Source: Methanobrevibacter sp. (lineage in GTDB: Archaea > Methanobacteriota > Methanobacteria > Methanobacteriales > Methanobacteriaceae). From it: a stretch of 36,247 nucleotides of DNA. Both the position numbers and the translations under genes were made by a program. Positions 24,320 through 32,842 of this stretch are shown one piece after another. The stretch is taken from positions 1 through 36,247 of the forward strand of contig NZ_JAFUHT010000048.1 in assembly GCF_017468685.1 (NCBI RefSeq), given 5' to 3'. The notes under the pieces were generated by a model. That model made no database searches. It was given only the letters and a program-made list of their open reading frames with translations, and was not told the DNA's origin. The first letter of the stretch is position 1; each line of letters starts with the position of its first letter.

Positions 24320-26121
24320 AGAATGTTTTCTTTTGACTGATTGTTCAGTGTATTGTAGTAGTATCCTTTAAGGGCAAGCAATTCTTCATGAGTTCCTTGC
24401 TCTATAATCTCACCATTTTCAATAACGATGATTCTGTCAGCATTTCTGATTGTTGACAGCCTGTGTGCAATGATAAAACTGGTTTTACCTTCCATAAGTT
24501 TGTCCATAGCTTTTTGTATTAATTTTTCTGTTCTTGTATCAACGCTTGATGTGGCTTCATCCAAAATAAGAACTTCTTTTTTAGATAAAATTGTTCTGGC
24601 AATTGTTAGGAGCTGTTTTTGACCGTGAGAAATATTATCTGTATCTTCATTCAATTTGCTTGAATATCCATCGGATAATTGTCTTATGAAATTGTCTGCA
24701 TAAACCTGACTTGATGCATCAATTATCTCTTCATCTGTAGCATCCAGCTTTCCATATCTGATATTGCTTGAAATGGTATCTGAAAATAGCCATGAATCCT
24801 GTAAAACCATTCCAATCAGTGATCTTAAGCTGTTTTTATCAAACTCTTCAATGTCGGTTCCGTCAATTTTTATCGAACCTGAGTCAATGTCGTAAAATCT
24901 CATGAGCAGTTTGACGATTGTGGTTTTTCCTGCACCGGTTTCACCAACAATCGCTACCTTTTGACCTTTTTTAACATCAAATGAGAGGTTTTTGATGATT
25001 TTTTCATTTGGAGTGTATGAAAAACTCACATTTTCAAATGTAATTCCCTCTCTGATTTGTGTAATCTTATTGTCTGAAGGGTTTTCCTCATCGTTATAAT
25101 TTAAAAACTCAAAGATACGCTCACTTGCAGCCATTGCAGTTTGTATCTGGTTCATGACTCTTGTAATCTGTTGTATTGGTCTTGTAAAACTTTGTGTGTA
25201 TTGGAAAAATGCTAAAATATCTCCAACAGCAATCACTCTTTGAAGAACAAATACTGCACCTAAAACCGCAACAACAACATATGTAAAGTTTGAAATAAAG
25301 TTCATTAAAGGGCCGTTTAGGCTTGAGTAGAATTGTGATTTCCATTCATGGACAAACCAGTTTTCATTGTCACTTTCAAACTTGTCCATTGAAATGTCTT
25401 CCTGATTGAATGCACGTATTATGTCATGGCCTGTGAATGTCTCTTCAATCTGACCGTTAAGGGAGCCTTTGAACTCAAGTTGCCTTAGGAAATACTTCTG
25501 TGAGAATTTTGTCATGAGGCTTATGAGTATAAATGCAATTGGAATAAGTATGATAGTGGCTAAAGTCATCCAGATATTGATTGAAAGCATCATGATGAAT
25601 ACTCCAACCAATGTAATTATTGCTGTTGTCAGCTGGATGAATGATTGTGTTATACCGTTTTGAAGTGAATCGACATCATTGGTAACTCTTGAAAGAATAT
25701 CTCCCCTTTTGTTTTCCTCGACCTTGTCCATCGGCAAATGCAGAATCTTTTCAATTAGTCTTTCTCTTAAGTCATAGCTTATTTTGGTAGTTACATAAAT
25801 TAGAAATATGCTTTGAAGATAGGAAAATACTGAGCTTATGACATACAGAACGACTACAATTATCAAAAGATTAATCAGGCTAGCAAAATCAATTGTACCG
25901 GTATGGTGGATGATTCTGTTTGTTCCATCAAATATTAAAGTGGTTGCCTGACCAATAAGCAACGGTGCAATTATCGTAAATACTGTGGAGATTACAGCAC
26001 AAATCATTGTCGCTATAAGCTTCCATTTATGATCTTTAAGTAATGTCAATATGTTTTTAATGGCCTTCTTGTTATCAACTGGCTTTTCTGGAGGATTTCT
26101 TCTCAATGGCCTTGGACTCAT
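24316..26121 (-). CDS. ABC exporter half-transporter, catalytically normal partner
   Basis: The 601-residue protein has a six-helix exporter membrane domain (residues 30-330) followed by an ATPase domain. The Walker A is GETGAGKTT near residue 395, the Walker B EVLILDEATSSVD keeps the catalytic Glu, and the switch IIAHRLSTI keeps His. The signature motif reads ISHGQ instead of LSGGQ. Since signature and Walker motifs pair across the dimer, this fits an asymmetric heterodimer such as TM287/288 or BmrCD. Its start overlaps the upstream ABC gene stop by four bases. The substrate is unknown; lipid or drug export is common. Confidence 0.95.
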   Translation of the reverse strand: MSPRPLRRNPPEKPVDNKKAIKNILTLLKDHKWKLIATMICAVISTVFTIIAPLLIGQATTLIFDGTNRIIHHTGTIDFASLINLLIIVVVLYVISSVFSYLQSIFLIYVTTKISYDLRERLIEKILHLPMDKVEENKRGDILSRVTNDVDSLQNGITQSFIQLTTAIITLVGVFIMMLSINIWMTLATIILIPIAFILISLMTKFSQKYFLRQLEFKGSLNGQIEETFTGHDIIRAFNQEDISMDKFESDNENWFVHEWKSQFYSSLNGPLMNFISNFTYVVVAVLGAVFVLQRVIAVGDILAFFQYTQSFTRPIQQITRVMNQIQTAMAASERIFEFLNYNDEENPSDNKITQIREGITFENVSFSYTPNEKIIKNLSFDVKKGQKVAIVGETGAGKTTIVKLLMRFYDIDSGSIKIDGTDIEEFDKNSLRSLIGMVLQDSWLFSDTISSNIRYGKLDATDEEIIDASSQVYADNFIRQLSDGYSSKLNEDTDNISHGQKQLLTIARTILSKKEVLILDEATSSVDTRTEKLIQKAMDKLMEGKTSFIIAHRLSTIRNADRIIVIENGEIIEQGTHEELLALKGYYYNTLNNQSKENIL

Positions 26122-27824
26122 AACAATGCCTCCATATAGTCAATTTGAATATTTACTATTTCTCTGTAAATGGAACAGCTTTCAAGAAGCTTGTCATGTG
26201 TTCCTCTATCGATAATTTCTCCATTGTCGATTACAAGAATTTCATCAGCATCCATTATTGTTGAAATTCTCTGGGAAACGATTAAAATTGATGAATCTTT
26301 CAAATCATTTAAATTGTCTTTAATTTTTCTTTCAGTATTCATATCGAGTGCTGAAAAGCAGTCATCAAAGAGATAAAAATCATGATGGCCTATAATTGCT
26401 CTTGCTATTGACAGGCGCTGCTTTTGACCGCCTGAATAATTGGATCCACCCTGGGTAACCTCTTCTGCTAAGTCACCAACAAAATCGACCTGTGCAATTT
26501 TTAATGCCCTTTCGATTTCGCTGTCACTTGCATCATTTTTACCTATTTGCATATTTGATTTTATGTCGCCCTGAAATAGAATTGCCTTTTGGGGAGTGAA
26601 GCTTATCCTGTCTCTTAAAGTTTTCAGATTGAAATTTTTGATATTTTCATTGTCAATCAGAATTTCACCAGATGTTGGATCTTGAAGACGTGGAATCAAA
26701 TTAAGAATTGTTGATTTTCCACTTCCGGTTCCTCCAATGATTGCAGTTGTTTTACCGGGTTTCAGGCTAAAGCTGATGTCCTTTAAGGTTTCTTTTTCAC
26801 TTCCAGGATATTTGTATGAAACATTTTTAAATTCTATTGTTGGATTTTTTGAAATTTCGGTTATTTCACCATCATTAATTGTAATTTCAGTGTTTAATAC
26901 TTCGCTGATACGTCTTCCGGAAACTAAAAATCTTGGAAGCATGATGAAAAATCCTCCAATCATTAAAAATGAAGTAACGATTTGAGTTGCATATTGGATA
27001 AATGCAATTATGTCTCCTGTTAAAATTCCATTGTTTATTGCATCATATGCACCAAAGTAAAGTATCAAAACAACCATCAAATTCATGATTAATGTCATTA
27101 ATGGAAGCATGATGAGTATAGTTTTAAATACATAAATATTAACATCATAGAAGTCTTTATTAACTTTTCTGAACTTGTTTTCCTCAAAATCCTGTCTGAC
27201 AAATGCCTTGATAACAGGGATTCCCATCAATATTTCCCTTGCAGTCTTATTGATTCTGTCAATAATTTCCTGTGTGATTTTAAAGTAAGGAAGAACTCTC
27301 ACCATAATGACCACTAACAGAACTATGACAGCAATGAAATTGACCAGAATAATCCATGATAAATCGGTTTGAAGCTCAAATACTTTAATGATACTTCCGA
27401 TTCCTAAAAGTGGTGCAAAAATAAGTGTTGTGAAAATAAAGCCCAAAACTCCTTGTAGCTGATTCACGTCATTTGTTGTTCTTGTAATTAGGGATGAGCG
27501 TGAAATTTCATTCAGTTCATGATTTGAAAATTTTAAAACTTTTCTATAGATGATTTTTCTTAAATCCTTTGCATAGCCGGAAGATACTCTGCTTGAAAAA
27601 TAGGAAACGCCTACTGTGGCCAATGCGGATACTGCAACCATCATAAGCATGACTGAACCGGTATCTATGATAAACTGAAAATTGGTATTTTGAATACCGA
27701 TATTTACTATATCTGCTGTGTATTGAGGCAAGGTTAAATCACAGTAAACCTGAATAAGAAGAAAAATGAAAATAAATAAGATTAAATGAATCTTATTTTG
27801 CATTGGCTTTAATAATTTTTTCAT
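26118..27824 (-). CDS. ABC exporter half-transporter, degenerate-site partner
   Basis: The 568-residue protein has the same exporter layout. Walker A is GGTGSGKST near residue 362 and the signature YSGGQ is canonical. The Walker B end reads FDDCFSALD, with Asp where the catalytic Glu should be, and the switch reads VSQRISTI, with Gln instead of His. One ATP site of the heterodimer is therefore inactive, as in characterised asymmetric exporters. It is 27 bases downstream of a DUF169 gene and overlaps the next ABC gene, so the three form one operon. Confidence 0.95.
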   Translation of the reverse strand: MKKLLKPMQNKIHLILFIFIFLLIQVYCDLTLPQYTADIVNIGIQNTNFQFIIDTGSVMLMMVAVSALATVGVSYFSSRVSSGYAKDLRKIIYRKVLKFSNHELNEISRSSLITRTTNDVNQLQGVLGFIFTTLIFAPLLGIGSIIKVFELQTDLSWIILVNFIAVIVLLVVIMVRVLPYFKITQEIIDRINKTAREILMGIPVIKAFVRQDFEENKFRKVNKDFYDVNIYVFKTILIMLPLMTLIMNLMVVLILYFGAYDAINNGILTGDIIAFIQYATQIVTSFLMIGGFFIMLPRFLVSGRRISEVLNTEITINDGEITEISKNPTIEFKNVSYKYPGSEKETLKDISFSLKPGKTTAIIGGTGSGKSTILNLIPRLQDPTSGEILIDNENIKNFNLKTLRDRISFTPQKAILFQGDIKSNMQIGKNDASDSEIERALKIAQVDFVGDLAEEVTQGGSNYSGGQKQRLSIARAIIGHHDFYLFDDCFSALDMNTERKIKDNLNDLKDSSILIVSQRISTIMDADEILVIDNGEIIDRGTHDKLLESCSIYREIVNIQIDYMEALL

Positions 27825-27851
27825 AATTGCCTATAATATATATTATTATTT

Positions 27852-28646
27852 TCAGATAAACTTTTCCAACAGGTGTGACTGCAGGACACTTTTGTGACTT
27901 AGCTCCTCCAATTTCAAAAACAGTTTCCATGGCATTGCTAAGGTCAGGTAATCGTCAGGTATGAAATGCTTCATTTTTCGACGGCCTGCAAAATCAATCG
28001 GTCCAAGAACAGGTTTCGGGTCATCGCTTTCACTTTCTCTAAAAACAAAACACCCTATTGCCTGACAGGCTGATGCCTGTGGGGTTAGAATATAATTGTC
28101 ATTGATTCTGAATGATGAATTGATTTGGATTAATGCTGTCAACTCGATAGGGTTGACAGTGAAAATCACAGATTCCGGAATCTCATCATCCTTTAAATCT
28201 TCCAATCCCTTAAAAATTACGAATTTGTCATCATCATAAACAGGTCGATTCTGAATGCATTCCTTTGCAGTCTCAAAATCGGAATAGATTCTCTCACCTT
28301 CGACAAACATTTTTTGGGAATGTTTAGGCATGAAATTAATCTTGCTTTGATATGATTCACTATCTGGAGCGGATTCAACACCGCATGAGAGAAATGTTGC
28401 CTGAAAATCCATCATTTCCTCATTTTTAAAACCGCTTCCCCATCCGAAAGCCACTGGCAGACCTCCGCATGTGACTTTGTCCTTTGAAAAGCAGCTGACT
28501 GTTCTTTTGGCTATTGTCTGTGCAATGAAACTCATTACGCATCCTCCTTTTTTAGGTCCAATTGCATTTTCAGGTTCTTTTTCACTTTTAAGCAGTACTA
28601 TTGGTGGATATTTCATGTTAAGTTTTTCTGAAATGTTGCTTTGCAT
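27852..28646 (-). CDS. DUF169-family protein
   Basis: The 264-residue protein matches DUF169, a prokaryotic family of unknown function that is frequent in methanogens. The family look comes from the opening KYPPIVLLKSEKEPENA, several cysteines (KGGCVMS, VSCFSKDKVTCGGLPV) and late PQASACQAIGC and the FAGRRKMKHFIPDDYLTLA segment. The cysteine content suggests a metal or cluster site, but that is inference. A GAGGTAG site precedes the ATG. It is the first gene of the operon with the two ABC exporter genes. Confidence 0.88.
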   Translation of the reverse strand: MQSNISEKLNMKYPPIVLLKSEKEPENAIGPKKGGCVMSFIAQTIAKRTVSCFSKDKVTCGGLPVAFGWGSGFKNEEMMDFQATFLSCGVESAPDSESYQSKINFMPKHSQKMFVEGERIYSDFETAKECIQNRPVYDDDKFVIFKGLEDLKDDEIPESVIFTVNPIELTALIQINSSFRINDNYILTPQASACQAIGCFVFRESESDDPKPVLGPIDFAGRRKMKHFIPDDYLTLAMPWKLFLKLEELSHKSVLQSHLLEKFI

Positions 28647-28841
28647 ATTAACTACCTCTAAGTTTATATTTTAATTTTGATTTTAATATATTTTTTTAAA
28701 ATATTGCACTTTAGTAATTCATTAATTTAAAAAATCCGAACAATTGAACAAATTTTAGAATAATATATTATATTATTGTTTATTTTTTACAATTAATTTT
28801 ATATCTGAAAATATCTAAAAATATTTCAAAAAACTATAACA

Positions 28842-28849
28842 TTTATATA
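28842..28849 (+). promoter_or_regulatory. TATA box of the DUF1002 gene
   Basis: TTTATATA is preceded by an A-rich stretch and sits about 53 bases before the ATG, giving a leader of about 20 bases with GAGGTG at 28882-28887. The rest of the 248-base gap (28647-28894) is very AT-rich; I see no gene in it. Confidence 0.6.
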
Positions 28850-28894
28850 CTAGTTCGGCTAATTTAAAATAGGAATTCAGTGAGGTGAAAAATT

Positions 28895-29755
28895 ATGCGT
28901 AAAATAGGTATAGTAATAATGGCATTGATCCTTGTTGGCATGTTACTTCCAACCGGATTTGCAACCGATTCCAATCTTGTAATAACATATGGTGAGACAA
29001 CTAATGCAAACAGCGATTATAAATCAATTGTTGATTCATTTTTTGTCAGTCAAGCAAATGTTGATTTAAACAATGTAAACTCAAAAGTAATTACTGCTGA
29101 TCAGGTAAATCAAGTTTCAAGCTCAATTACAGGTAAAACTTACTCATCAAATCAAATATTGTCTTCAGCACTTCTTGATTTAAATGACAATGATAATCTT
29201 GAGGTAAGTGTGGACAAATCAAAAATCACAACAATTACTGGAGACATGTACATTTCTGCTTTAAAATCTGCAGGAATTACCAGTGGACACGTATATGTGA
29301 CAAGCCCAGTATCTGCAACTGGAGAATCAGCTCTTGCAGGTATCATGAATGCTTATGAACAAATAACTGATGTTGAAATTCCAGAAAATGTAAAAGAGGC
29401 CGCAAATGATGAAATCTACACTCAGGCTGAAATCGTTGAAAATTCAGGTGTAGATGCGAATGACTTGTCTGACTTGGTAAGCCAAGTTAAAGAGGAAGTA
29501 TCAAAAGACAATGTAACAGACCATGACACAATTGTAAACATTATTAACAATTATGTCCAAAACAACAATATTAACATTACAAATGTTGATATCGAAAACC
29601 TGGCAGACACCATTGAACAAGTGCAAAATGTTCAGGGGGATGTCAACTACTATAAAGATCAAGTTAGTGGTTTTTTAAATGACGGTAATTCAACAGGTGG
29701 ATTTTCACTTGACGGATTATTAAACTGGGTTAAATCATTCGTTGGTGGAATCTAA
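28895..29755 (+). CDS. Secreted DUF1002 protein
   Basis: The 286-residue protein has a clear signal peptide (RKIGIVIMALILVGMLLPT, cleavage likely after GFA near residue 23). The body matches DUF1002, a secreted family of unknown function found mainly in Firmicutes and gut methanogens. The typical pattern includes KTYSSNQILSSALLDL and a VYVTSPV-SATGESALAGIMNAYE region near residues 134-155. It has no C-terminal anchor. The promoter and ribosome binding site are strong, and a stop-codon hairpin terminator follows, so it is a single-gene unit. Confidence 0.85.
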   Translation: MRKIGIVIMALILVGMLLPTGFATDSNLVITYGETTNANSDYKSIVDSFFVSQANVDLNNVNSKVITADQVNQVSSSITGKTYSSNQILSSALLDLNDNDNLEVSVDKSKITTITGDMYISALKSAGITSGHVYVTSPVSATGESALAGIMNAYEQITDVEIPENVKEAANDEIYTQAEIVENSGVDANDLSDLVSQVKEEVSKDNVTDHDTIVNIINNYVQNNNINITNVDIENLADTIEQVQNVQGDVNYYKDQVSGFLNDGNSTGGFSLDGLLNWVKSFVGGI

Positions 29756-29774
29756 TTCCACTTTTTCTTTTTTT
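29745..29774 (+). terminator. Hairpin over the DUF1002 stop codon plus T-runs
   Basis: GTGGAA (29745-29750) pairs with TTCCAC (29756-29761) over a five-base loop that contains the TAA stop. T5 and T7 runs follow at 29762-29774. Confidence 0.75.
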
Positions 29775-29857
29775 CATTAACATTATATATGGTTAAAGAA
29801 ATAACTTTATATGATTTAAATATATTACACTTCTTAATATAATTGAGGTGAAAATCA

Positions 29858-30718
29858 TTGAAGTATATTAAAAACCTTTTTAAAATTTCAATTGTATTTT
29901 TATTTTTGATAGTCTGTTTGGGGTCAATTTATGCTTCTGACAATAGTCAGACTGACTTGAATGATGTTTCTGATGATGATTTTGACTTGGTGGAAGTAGA
30001 TGATGACTTTGAAGATGAAGAGTTGAATGCTGATTCTCAGGATGACTCTGATGATGACTCTGATGAGGATTGGGATGATGACCTTGATGATGAGGCTATA
30101 ACTGATGATGTTGAAGACAATGAATCAGATTATACATACTCAGACTTTGATCATCTTAAAGTTAAAATTACTTATTATCTGGACAGATATGGAAACTGCT
30201 CTGAGCATAATTGGACAGAAAGTGAAGAATTCTTAAACGAATATCAGATATATCTAATTAATCCTTCAAATTATACTTTAAATGAAAGCAGTGAAGGTTA
30301 TCAGACATATCTTAAGATTTATGATTCAATTACATCAACATTTGGAGATTATAACTTAACACAAAACGAGACAGCATATCTGAAATTCATGGTGATATTC
30401 TATCTGAACCATTATGGAAATGTCAGTGCAAATTACACTTGGAATGAAAGTGAAAGCTTTGCAAATTACACTTTACCTTCATATCTTTTAGGAGCAATAT
30501 TTAAACCTATTGCAGGAGGTAATGCTTCAGATATAGATTATTATCGCTATTCAAATTGGATTAGTCCATTTATTCTATCACTTGATAATTCCACTGATAT
30601 CAATAATGCAACAGCTATAAATAATCAGGCAAGTGCTGAAGTTCCTGACTCATGGGATTTTAATCTGATTATCTTTTTAATAGTGGTATGTATCATTGTT
30701 TTATTTTTGATTTTGTAA
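29858..30718 (+). CDS. Acidic, sequon-rich membrane-anchored surface protein
   Basis: The 286-residue protein has a signal peptide (residues 5-28), an Asp/Glu-rich linker (about 30-95) and a C-terminal membrane helix (about 263-285) with no cytoplasmic tail. The middle has two imperfect repeats around YYLDRYGNCSEHNWTESEEF (about residue 107) and the YLNHYGNVSANYTWNESESF segment (about 182). More than ten N-glycosylation sequons (NCS, NWT, NYT, NES, NLT) lie outside the anchor. It is probably an exposed, glycosylated envelope protein. The start is TTG with GAGGTG at 29845-29850. I do not recognise the family. Confidence 0.75.
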   Translation: MKYIKNLFKISIVFLFLIVCLGSIYASDNSQTDLNDVSDDDFDLVEVDDDFEDEELNADSQDDSDDDSDEDWDDDLDDEAITDDVEDNESDYTYSDFDHLKVKITYYLDRYGNCSEHNWTESEEFLNEYQIYLINPSNYTLNESSEGYQTYLKIYDSITSTFGDYNLTQNETAYLKFMVIFYLNHYGNVSANYTWNESESFANYTLPSYLLGAIFKPIAGGNASDIDYYRYSNWISPFILSLDNSTDINNATAINNQASAEVPDSWDFNLIIFLIVVCIIVLFLIL

Positions 30719-30748
30719 TTTCTTTTTGAAATTACCTTCTTTTTTTTT
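30715..30748 (+). terminator. Perfect 8-bp hairpin over the stop codon plus T9
   Basis: GTAATTTC (30715-30722) pairs with GAAATTAC (30728-30735) over a T5 loop. The stem contains the TAA stop at 30716-30718. A T9 run follows at 30740-30748. Confidence 0.75.
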
Positions 30749-30846
30749 AATGGAATTGAATTATTGACCATTTAATATATATACTAATAAACAACATAAA
30801 TAAAATCATTAACTAATTAAATTTAATTAAATAAAGGTTTGATAAT

Positions 30847-31656
30847 ATGGTTAGATTTTCACAAACTCTTGATGATAAACAATCAAAAAATAGAGAAAAA
30901 TACTATGAAGAAGACTACCGTTTGTATTCTAGAGAACCTCAGCCAGCACCTAGACCAGTTTATCGTCAAAGTGAAGTAACACCAAGACAGGATAATTTCT
31001 ACACTCAACCTCAAAGACAGGAACCTGCAGAAATTATTTATGAAAGACCTCAAATAGAACGTGAATCAATTAAGCCTGATTACTCAAAACCGGAATTAAA
31101 CTTCCCTAAAGATCAAAACATCCAGTTTGGTGTTGAATATTCTCCAAATTCAAAACCTCCTGTTATTGGAAAAAATTATACTATACGTTCAAATTCAATA
31201 ATATATAATGATGTGGTTATTGGGGACAATTTCAGAACAGGACACAATGTGGTAATCCGTGAAAATACCAACATTGGTGATGATGTGTTGATAGGAACCA
31301 ATACTGTTATTGAAGGGGATGTAATCATTGGAAATGATGTCAGTATTCAATCTAATGTGTATATTCCGACTAATTCTGTAATTGAAGATAATGTATTTAT
31401 CGGACCTTGCGCTTGTTTTACAAATGATAAATATCCTGTGAGAATCAACTATGAACTTCAGGGACCTAAAGTTAGACGTGGAGCTTCAATTGGTGGTAAC
31501 ACTACATTCTTATCAAATGTTGAAGTTGGAGAAGGTTCAATTGTAGCGGCCGGAGCTATTGTGATTCATTCAGTACCTCCATTTTACCTGGCAATTGGAA
31601 CACCTGCACGTATCAAGCCACTTCCGGATCACTTAAAAGTTCCTAATAGGTTCTGA
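30847..31656 (+). CDS. Left-handed beta-helix acyltransferase with proline-rich N-terminal extension
   Basis: Residues 1-95 are charged and proline/glutamine-rich ([25 protein letters not shown]) and look disordered. Residues 100-250 are hexapeptide repeats ([31 protein letters not shown]) forming a left-handed beta-helix. [11 protein letters not shown] near residue 197 and [11 protein letters not shown] near the end are typical of WbpD/WlbB/FdtC-type N-acetyltransferases acting on nucleotide-linked amino sugars. A role in surface polysaccharide or glycoprotein sugar synthesis is likely. Usual family members lack the N-terminal extension. Confidence 0.85.
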   Translation: MVRFSQTLDDKQSKNREKYYEEDYRLYSREPQPAPRPVYRQSEVTPRQDNFYTQPQRQEPAEIIYERPQIERESIKPDYSKPELNFPKDQNIQFGVEYSPNSKPPVIGKNYTIRSNSIIYNDVVIGDNFRTGHNVVIRENTNIGDDVLIGTNTVIEGDVIIGNDVSIQSNVYIPTNSVIEDNVFIGPCACFTNDKYPVRINYELQGPKVRRGASIGGNTTFLSNVEVGEGSIVAAGAIVIHSVPPFYLAIGTPARIKPLPDHLKVPNRF

Positions 31657-31694
31657 TTGGTTACCAAAAGATTATATACTAAGGAGATTAAATT

Positions 31695-31856
31695 ATGGCT
31701 CAATACAAATGTAAAATTTGTGGATACATTTTTGACGAAGATGATATTGAAGAAGGTTTAAATATTCCTGCCGGAACCAAGTTTGAAGACTTGCCTGCTT
31801 CATTCAAATGTCCAAAATGTAGGATGGCAAAAGCTATGTTTGAAAAAATAGATTAG
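31695..31856 (+). CDS. Rubredoxin
   Basis: A 53-residue protein with the two rubredoxin cysteine pairs, CKICGY at 6-11 and CPKC at 39-42, and the intervening loop ending PAGTKFEDLPASFKCP. It should bind one iron and carry single electrons in the cytosol, often to peroxide- or oxygen-reducing proteins. Arg replaces the usual Gly after the second CxxC. AAGGAGAT at 31681-31688 is the ribosome binding site. It is the first and the only full-length member of a tandem trio. Confidence 0.9.
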   Translation: MAQYKCKICGYIFDEDDIEEGLNIPAGTKFEDLPASFKCPKCRMAKAMFEKID

Positions 31857-31872
31857 TTTTATATATTACTAA

Positions 31873-31882
31873 CATATATAAT
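31873..31882 (+). promoter_or_regulatory. TATA box ahead of the miniature rubredoxin genes
   Basis: CATATATAAT lies about 50 bases upstream of the ATG at 31924, and AAGGAGAT at 31908-31915 is the ribosome binding site. The two small genes can thus be transcribed separately from the first rubredoxin. Confidence 0.5.
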
Positions 31883-31923
31883 ACTTATTATAACTTAAAA
31901 ATTTTTTAAGGAGATTGTTAATT

Positions 31924-32043
31924 ATGGCAAAATTTAAATGTAAATTATGCGGATACGTAACTGAAGAATTTGAAGAACTTCCAGAAGACTACAAATGTCC
32001 AATGTGTGGCGCAACCGCTGACATGTTTGAAAAAGTAGAATAA
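31924..32043 (+). CDS. Miniature rubredoxin-like protein
   Basis: A 39-residue protein, MAKFKCKLCGYVTEEFEELP followed by EDYKCPMCGATADMFEKVE. It keeps both CxxCG pairs (Cys6/Cys9 and Cys25/Cys28) but lacks about 14 residues of the rubredoxin loop between them. The site should still bind iron or zinc. The length is well below the 52-54 residues of normal rubredoxins. The third gene follows 12 bases later. Confidence 0.85.
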   Translation: MAKFKCKLCGYVTEEFEELPEDYKCPMCGATADMFEKVE

Positions 32044-32055
32044 GGTTGTTTAAAA

Positions 32056-32166
32056 ATGGCTTACGTTTGCAAAGTATGTGGTTTCGTTTTAGAAGAAGAC
32101 GAATTGCCAGAAGATTACGTATGCCCAGTTTGTGGCGTACCTGCAGCAAATTTCGAAGAACAATAA
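32056..32166 (+). CDS. Miniature rubredoxin-like protein
   Basis: A 36-residue protein, MAYVCKVCGFVLEEDELPED then YVCPVCGVPAANFEEQ. It is a clear paralogue of the preceding gene, with Cys5/Cys8 and Cys23/Cys26. AGGTTG at 32043-32048 precedes the ATG, so translation is likely coupled with the upstream copy. The gene converges with the IMPACT/YigZ gene. Confidence 0.83.
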   Translation: MAYVCKVCGFVLEEDELPEDYVCPVCGVPAANFEEQ

Positions 32167-32177
32167 GTTCTTCACTT

Positions 32178-32777
32178 TTAAATTTTTTCTAAAAACTGTT
32201 TATTTTTAAGGTTTACACTAATTTTTCCGGAATATTTCTCGAATATCTTTTCAATATCTCGATTGTCTTTTGATACCACTTGATAATGTACCTTATCTGA
32301 ATATTCTTTGTCAATGGCTTCAAGTGAATTGTTTCTAACTTCCATATCGGTTATTTTAATATCGCAGTATTCAAAGACAAGTTCATAAACATCATATTCT
32401 TCAATCTCAACAATATCAGCTTCTCCAATTGCTTCCATAACTGATTTTGAATATGCGCGTACCAGTCCACCAGCACCAAGTTTGATTCCACCAAAGTATC
32501 TTGTAACGATGGCAGTTATGTTGTGAAGCTCATTTTTTCTTAAAACGTTAATCATTGGTTTGCCTGCAGTTCCACCAGGTTCGCCATCATCATCAAAACC
32601 CTCTCCGTCTCCAACAATATATGCTGTGCAATTATGAGTTGCATCACTATACTTCTGATTTAACTTTTGAATAATCTCCTTTGATTCTTTTTTATTTTTA
32701 GTTGGATAAAGAGAACATATGAACTGTGATTTTTTAACATTAATTTCAATTTGCACTGGTTTTTTAATAGTTTTCAT
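32178..32777 (-). CDS. IMPACT/YigZ-family (UPF0029) protein
   Basis: The 199-residue protein has the N-terminal UPF0029 domain: KKSQFICSL near residue 16, DDDGEPGGTAGKPM near 64 and ITAIVTRYFGGIKLGAGGLVRAYS near 87. A smaller DUF1949-like C-terminal domain follows. The eukaryotic homologue IMPACT binds Gcn1 and modulates translation under starvation; the bacterial role is unclear. An in-frame ATG at 32810 would add 11 residues, but family members start near MKTIKKPV, so 32777 is preferred with moderate confidence. Confidence 0.9.
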   Translation of the reverse strand: MKTIKKPVQIEINVKKSQFICSLYPTKNKKESKEIIQKLNQKYSDATHNCTAYIVGDGEGFDDDGEPGGTAGKPMINVLRKNELHNITAIVTRYFGGIKLGAGGLVRAYSKSVMEAIGEADIVEIEEYDVYELVFEYCDIKITDMEVRNNSLEAIDKEYSDKVHYQVVSKDNRDIEKIFEKYSGKISVNLKNKQFLEKI

Positions 32778-32842
32778 GATATCAATATATTTATATATTT
32801 TATCAAACATATTAACTTTAATAAATTTTATAAGGTGTTAAT

